Origin: Stappia stellulata DSM 5886
GTDB taxonomy: Bacteria > Pseudomonadota > Alphaproteobacteria > Rhizobiales > Stappiaceae
Assembly: GCF_000423705.1 (NCBI RefSeq)
Contig: NZ_AUIM01000010.1
Span: forward strand, 406,001 to 470,000
Reading direction: 5' to 3'
Length of the DNA stretch: 64,000 nucleotides
Shown: positions 60,143 through 64,000 of the stretch, piece by piece
Layout of the letters: the number at the start of each line of letters is the position of its first letter
How positions within the stretch are numbered: position 1 is the first letter of the stretch
Notes under the pieces: generated by a model
What the model was told of the DNA's origin: nothing
The model's database searches: none
The model's input: the letters and a program-made list of their open reading frames with translations, nothing else
Position numbers and translations under genes: made by a program

Positions 60143-60171
60143 AAACCCCGTTTATGGGGACAGGTCCTAGG

Positions 60172-61074
60172 TCACCCTAGCTCTTCTTCTGCCTTTCTTA
60201 CGATCCATTCTTCAAACGCGCGCGACCCCGCATTCATAATTCGGTCGGGGTTATATCGAAGCACATATCTAACGGATGCTGGAACCCGAAGTCCCGATAA
60301 TTCGACAAGCGTGCCTGCTGCTAGGGCGTCAAGCACCAGAAAACTGCGCCCCATGGCAATCCCCTGCCCATGTTCGGCTAAAAGCAAGCTCATGTTGGAC
60401 TGAGGAAACACTTGCCGGTGCTGTCGCGGTAAATCGATGCCGATTTCAGATGCCCATCGGTCCCATGTATCGTATCCAGAGATCGATGTATCGCCAAGTA
60501 ACGGAAGTTCCGCCAACTTGGAAAGCAATGTTTTGGGCGAGAGTTCCGCGAGACTATGCTTGGAAACGAACGCCCGCGAGGCTACTGGAAAAAGGTCTTC
60601 CTGCGCCAATGATGTTGTTTCTTGGACCATCTCATAAGAAATCGTAACATCTGCGGTCGGGTTCAAGAAACCCTGATCATGATCGCTAACTATCACAACC
60701 TCTACATCTGGGCGAAGGCAGTTGAAGCTTGATAGCCGAGGAAGCAGCCAGCGGGCACAGAAACCCGGAAGGACCTGAACTATTGTTCTCAAACTATCCT
60801 TCTGTTTTTGAGTATTTTCTATTGCACGCCGCAGGCTTGAAAATGCATCCCTCTGAGCCTTGAGTATACTGCGGCCGGCTGGAGTAAGAACGATTGACCG
60901 CCCATTCTTTTGGAACAACTCCAACCCCAGACGGTGTTCGAGTTGCCTAATCTGCTGGCTTACTGCGCTTTGGGAAATTCCCATTGCGCCCCCGGCAGCT
61001 GTAAAGGTTCCATTGCTAGCGCAGGCTTCGAACACGCGAAACATTTTTTCCGTCGGAAGCAGCTGCCCTGCCAT
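60172..61074 (-). CDS. LysR family transcriptional regulator
   Basis: This 300-residue regulator has the LysR HTH at residues ~10-65 (FRVFEACASNGTFTAAGGAMGISQSAVSQQIRQLEHRLG). A substrate-binding domain follows (TIVQVLPGFCARWLLPRLSSF, NPTADVTISYE, QVFPQSNMSLLLAEHGQGIAMGRSFLV). It resembles the GcvA/amino-acid-type branch. The gene is divergent from the NhaC-type antiporter gene with a LysR-box-like palindrome between. Codon use is clearly less GC-rich than that of the operons left of the IS elements, which suggests transfer. Confidence 0.93.
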   Translation of the reverse strand: MAGQLLPTEKMFRVFEACASNGTFTAAGGAMGISQSAVSQQIRQLEHRLGLELFQKNGRSIVLTPAGRSILKAQRDAFSSLRRAIENTQKQKDSLRTIVQVLPGFCARWLLPRLSSFNCLRPDVEVVIVSDHDQGFLNPTADVTISYEMVQETTSLAQEDLFPVASRAFVSKHSLAELSPKTLLSKLAELPLLGDTSISGYDTWDRWASEIGIDLPRQHRQVFPQSNMSLLLAEHGQGIAMGRSFLVLDALAAGTLVELSGLRVPASVRYVLRYNPDRIMNAGSRAFEEWIVRKAEEELG

Positions 61075-61106
61075 GCATCCTCCACATCAAGCCACCCATA
61101 ACGTGT

Positions 61107-61126
61107 AGCTTATAGATCAATAAGTT
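61107..61126. promoter_or_regulatory. LysR-box-like palindrome in the divergent promoter region
   Basis: CTTAT (61109-61113) and ATAAG (61120-61124) are inverted around a 6-bp spacer, and the flanks extend the symmetry by one further pair. It fits the T-N11-A pattern of LysR sites and lies 35 bp from the LysR start and 63 bp from the NhaC start. Confidence 0.55.
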
Positions 61127-61186
61127 CAAGTGAATATTTCATTATTGATTTTTGGGGTATGACCCCGACAAAGGGAGGGATTTAAA

Positions 61187-62596
61187 ATGATTCGTACGGA
61201 CAAAGACCCGTCGTTTGCTCAATCGGCGATTACATTCGGCGCTATTGTCGTCGTTATTGGCACAGGGTTGTTCGGCTTTGGCGCCAGCCTTCACAGTTTG
61301 ATGCTTATATGCTTGACGATCGCCGCAACAAGTGCGTGGTTTCTGAACAAGGACGGCTTTGGACGTATCCGGGATGCCATGAACAGCGGCATTTCAGGCG
61401 CTTTCGGAGCGATTTACATCTTCATCCTGATTGGCGTTCTGATCGCGGCGTTCATTCAGGCCGGATCAGTAGGCACACTGATCTACTACGGACTGCAATT
61501 CATATCTCCGGCGATTTTCCTTCCGGCGGGAATCATCCTGTGTGTGTTCATGTCGGTTGCAACGGGCACGAGTTGGGGCACAGTCGGCACCGCGGGGATC
61601 GTTCTGATCGGGATCGGCGACGTGATGGGAATTCCACTGCCTATCGTGGCTGGCGCGATCGTTTCGGGGGCTACCTTTGGTGACAAGATGTCACCGGTGT
61701 CCGACACGACGAACCTTGCGGCGATGTCGGCGAAGGTCGACCTGTATTCGCACATCAAATCCATGACCTACACGACCGTTCCGACCCTGATTGTCGTGTT
61801 GATAATCTCGACCGTTATCAGCATGCAATATGCCGATAACGTGTTGCCGGTCGAACAGTTGAACGCGCTATTGAATGCGCTTGATGCCGCATATTCAATC
61901 AATCTGATATGTTTGCTGCCCTTTGTGGTGATGATCGCCCTGATCGTGATGAAAGTATCCCCGGAACCCGCAATGATTGCTGCCACTGCGATTGCTGTGT
62001 TGCTGGCGATTGTCATGCAAGGGGCCGACCCGATTGGCGTCCTGAATGCGCTTTATGGGGGCGGAACCGGTGACACGGGCGTCGAAACGCTCGACAATTT
62101 GCTGAGTCGCGGTGGGATTGCGTCAATGATGTGGACCTTGGCACTAGCGTTGATGGCGCTGGCATTGGGTGGCATTCTACACAGCTTTGGCTTCTTGCGT
62201 GTGCTGATCGCAACACTCATCTCGCGGGTGAGATCGGCCTTCGGCCTTGTTACCTCAACAATTTTCGCCTGTCTGGCCGGCAACATGACGATGGGCGAGG
62301 CCTATATGTCGATCATCCTTGGCGGTCAGTTGTTCGGGCCCGCTTACGACGAAGCGGATCTCGACCGACGTGTTCTGTCTCGCTCACTTGAAGAAGGCGC
62401 AACGCTAACCACGACCCTTATTCCGTGGACAACAGGCGGCGCGTTTTTTGCGGCGACACTTGGTGTGGATGTGATCGAATACGCGCCTTGGGCGATGCTG
62501 AACTGGATGAACATTCTGGTCGCAATGCTGTTCGCATCCCTCGGGATCGGGTTGTTTCGCAACATGGAAAATCGGGGACCCCAAGAGCAAGCCTGA
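61187..62596 (+). CDS. NhaC-family Na+/H+ antiporter-like transporter
   Basis: This 469-residue polytopic membrane protein has about 11-12 helices. NhaC-family features include FMSVATGTSWGTVGTAGIVL, SGATFGDKMSPVSDTTNLAA (conserved polar motif in the ion pathway) and ATLTTTLIPWTTGGAFFAATLGV. Family members exchange Na+ for H+, malate/lactate or other organic ions. GGGAGGG precedes the start. Position beside a LysR regulator, an enzyme-like cupin protein and an aspartase remnant suggests uptake or exchange of an organic or amino acid rather than general pH control. Confidence 0.92.
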   Translation: MIRTDKDPSFAQSAITFGAIVVVIGTGLFGFGASLHSLMLICLTIAATSAWFLNKDGFGRIRDAMNSGISGAFGAIYIFILIGVLIAAFIQAGSVGTLIYYGLQFISPAIFLPAGIILCVFMSVATGTSWGTVGTAGIVLIGIGDVMGIPLPIVAGAIVSGATFGDKMSPVSDTTNLAAMSAKVDLYSHIKSMTYTTVPTLIVVLIISTVISMQYADNVLPVEQLNALLNALDAAYSINLICLLPFVVMIALIVMKVSPEPAMIAATAIAVLLAIVMQGADPIGVLNALYGGGTGDTGVETLDNLLSRGGIASMMWTLALALMALALGGILHSFGFLRVLIATLISRVRSAFGLVTSTIFACLAGNMTMGEAYMSIILGGQLFGPAYDEADLDRRVLSRSLEEGATLTTTLIPWTTGGAFFAATLGVDVIEYAPWAMLNWMNILVAMLFASLGIGLFRNMENRGPQEQA

Positions 62597-62661
62597 AGGC
62601 ACGACTTTCGACCAAACAATTGACCGGCCGATCGGCCGGTCAATCCTTCAAGGATCATACC

Positions 62662-63480
62662 ATGACGAATGCTAATTTTTCCCCGCTGGAGATTGACGCA
62701 CTGGAGTACACACGCTCCCTGCCAGCTGACCTGATCGATGCAATTCCCGTTCTGATGGTGAACCGGCTTGGGACCACTCCGACGGCTTACATGAAAACAG
62801 AGAATTTTCTTGGCCATTGCGAACCCGGCAAAACTTACCGTGTATCCTTAGAAGAGGGCTTCGTCCCCGCAGACGGCGAAGTTGCGCCAAAGGCGTCGCC
62901 TGTGCAACCGCCTCATATGGTTCTGGACGGTCAATGGGACCAAACAGTCGACTATATAAATGACGATTCGAATATTCTGGGCGGCAACGGGCGCTATGTG
63001 CCTGCCGACGGAAAGGGAACGATCACGATTCCCGTGGCTGAAACGACCGCAGAACATTTAGCCTATTATGGTAGTAGGCTTGTCAAATCCGGCGATCTTG
63101 TGTGCTTTGAATCGACGGCAAATCTGCCAGTCACGGTGACATCAGTGGGCCACGATTACCCTGAAAACTATCTGATCAGGGAGGATCTGGGAGGCGGCGC
63201 ATATCTCGAAGTACACGACCGACCGCACTTTCACATGCCTATCGAAAAAGACAACGGCGGGTATCTGATCGTCGGCAAAGAGGGCGATGACGGCGTAAAG
63301 CGCGTGTCTGCGTTTCACATTCCATATGGTTTCGGCATTCACATGGGGCCATGGGCAATCCACAGCGATTCCTACATTATCGGTCGCCATCTGGTAATCT
63401 ATTCGGCAACTCCCGAATTTTCGACTGTTATCCTGCGGGATGCCGACAATAATTTGGCGTCAATCAAATTCAACCGATGA
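62662..63480 (+). CDS. Cupin-like protein of unknown function
   Basis: This 272-residue protein belongs to no family that I can name with confidence. A central-to-late segment looks like a cupin or ureidoglycolate-lyase-type metal site: HDRPHFHMPIEKDNGGYL, then VSAFHIPYGFGIHMGPWAIHSD. Both carry several histidines. The N-terminal half is rich in short beta-like stretches. The ATG at 62662 has AAGGA upstream; longer in-frame readings overlap the antiporter gene. It is 65 bp downstream of the antiporter and probably co-transcribed. Lyase, isomerase or dioxygenase roles are possible. Confidence 0.8.
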   Translation: MTNANFSPLEIDALEYTRSLPADLIDAIPVLMVNRLGTTPTAYMKTENFLGHCEPGKTYRVSLEEGFVPADGEVAPKASPVQPPHMVLDGQWDQTVDYINDDSNILGGNGRYVPADGKGTITIPVAETTAEHLAYYGSRLVKSGDLVCFESTANLPVTVTSVGHDYPENYLIREDLGGGAYLEVHDRPHFHMPIEKDNGGYLIVGKEGDDGVKRVSAFHIPYGFGIHMGPWAIHSDSYIIGRHLVIYSATPEFSTVILRDADNNLASIKFNR

Positions 63481-63487
63481 ACCTAGG

Positions 63488-63516
63488 AGCGGCCGTCTCT
63501 GGCGACCGCTTTCGTT
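63488..63516 (+). terminator. Probable terminator after the cupin-like gene
   Basis: Arms 63488-63497 and 63501-63510 pair with two non-Watson-Crick positions around a 3-nt loop and are followed by TTTCGTT. It lies 8 bp after the cupin-like stop. Confidence 0.55.
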
Positions 63517-63555
63517 ATAATAGTCAAACCTTCTAAGGCAGCTTCACTGTGCCGG

Positions 63556-63744
63556 CCTCAAGGTTACCGAGTTGAAAAAGACAACCTCGGCGAGAGGAAT
63601 GTTCCTGCCGATGCGATGTACGGCGTCCACACCTTGCGAGCGTTGGAAATTTTTCGATCACGGGAACTCCTCTGTCGCACTTTCCCAACCTGATTATCGC
63701 GCTTGCGCACGTCAAAGCCGCAGCGGCTCAGGCCAATATGGACC
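63556..63744 (+). pseudogene. Aspartate ammonia-lyase N-terminal remnant
   Basis: Reading from 63556 gives [20 protein letters not shown] then [10 protein letters not shown]; after a one-base shift near 63650 it continues [20 protein letters not shown] and KAAAAQANMDL. This is the N-terminus of the aspartase/fumarase class II family, where RVEKD-LGE-x-VPADA-YG and an SHFP-LI-AL-x-VK segment are hallmarks. No start codon is clear, one frameshift is present and the sequence ends abruptly at a TA where another IS seems to begin. It once extended to the right by about 400 codons. Confidence 0.78.
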
Positions 63745-63746
63745 TA

Positions 63747-64000
63747 GAGCGCATCCGTTTATCGATGAATCGAACGTGAAGTGACATGTCGTTTGATGTC
63801 TGATTCACGCTTTCCCGCAGTGGAGGGCGATTTGATGGGTCGGGCACTGAGTTGCGATCTTCGGGATCGGGTGTTGCAAGCATCTCGGGAAGGAGCCTCC
63901 GCGCGGCAGGCTGCGGCGGGATTTGGGGTGAACGCTTCGAGTGCGATCCGCTGGATCGCTCGCGCCGGACAGGGCGAGACGGCGCCCCGCAAGTCCGGGC
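63747..64000 (+). mobile_element. IS630-family element, left end (right end outside window)
   Basis: The sequence GAGCGCATCCGTTT begins directly after a TA dinucleotide (63745-63746) at the point where the aspartase remnant stops. IS630-family elements insert at TA, and a transposase start follows 88 bp later. The element runs off the window. Confidence 0.6.
63835..64000 (+). CDS. IS630-family transposase, N-terminal part (truncated by window end)
   Basis: The visible 55 residues, MGRALSCDLRDRVLQASREG followed by an HTH segment ASARQAAAGFGVNASSAIRW, match the N-terminal helix-turn-helix of IS630/Tc1-type transposases. The DDE catalytic part would lie beyond the window. GGAGGG lies about 10 bp upstream of the ATG. 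Confidence 0.82.
   Translation, partial: MGRALSCDLRDRVLQASREGASARQAAAGFGVNASSAIRWIARAGQGETAPRKSG

Overview
The window is high-GC, densely packed bacterial DNA with long co-directional operons, TRAP and ABC transporters and many CoA-linked catabolic enzymes. This style fits a metabolically versatile, probably marine, alphaproteobacterium of the Hyphomicrobiales/Rhodobacterales kind; that placement is an inference. No tRNA, rRNA or CRISPR array was seen.

1-13.6 kb: the end of a fatty-acyl-CoA ligase gene meets an acid-activation operon (TRAP binding protein, VOC protein, CaiB-type CoA-transferase, AMP-forming ligase) at a shared bidirectional terminator. An Lrp-LysE export pair follows, then a six-gene operon: MlrC-type M81 metallopeptidase, TRAP DctP-DctQ-DctM, RpiR regulator and class III aminotransferase. 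13.9-14.2 kb holds a decayed M24-peptidase-like remnant.

14.3-22.9 kb: a nine-gene operon reads TRAP DctP-DctQ-DctM, histidinol-dehydrogenase-like enzyme (sulfopropanediol dehydrogenase type), LacI regulator, SDR, double cupin, alpha/beta hydrolase and RraA-like aldolase. Two near-palindromic LacI-type sites precede it. A fossil IS3 OrfA lies at 23.0-23.2 kb. 23.4-29.6 kb: an XRE-cupin regulator is divergent from an amine-oxidase-like flavoprotein and a spermidine/putrescine-type ABC importer, closed by a strong terminator.

29.8-57.5 kb: the main feature is a near-complete set of genes for degrading the last two steroid rings (HIP pathway): fadD3, a fused FadE30-type dehydrogenase, ipdA, ipdB, ipdC, ipdF, echA20, fadA6, fadE31 and partner, several SDRs, hydratases and a thiolase. 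A branched-chain-type (LIV) ABC transporter with a fused LivM-LivG, a TetR and a LuxR regulator accompany them. No A/B-ring genes are in the window. I found a recurrent palindrome, TCGTCY-N4-RGRYGA, at seven intergenic places in front of these operons, including upstream of the thiolase-TetR pair. It is a candidate regulon operator. Two unexpected genes sit beside it: a flavin-dependent halogenase-like enzyme and an exported SMP-30-like beta-propeller protein.

57.5-64.0 kb: a mobile-element zone. A decayed IS3-family element is interrupted by an intact 1.3-kb IS3-family element. Then comes a lower-GC island with a LysR regulator, an NhaC-type antiporter, a cupin-like protein of unknown role and an aspartate ammonia-lyase remnant. 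The remnant is cut at a TA by what looks like an IS630-family element running off the window.
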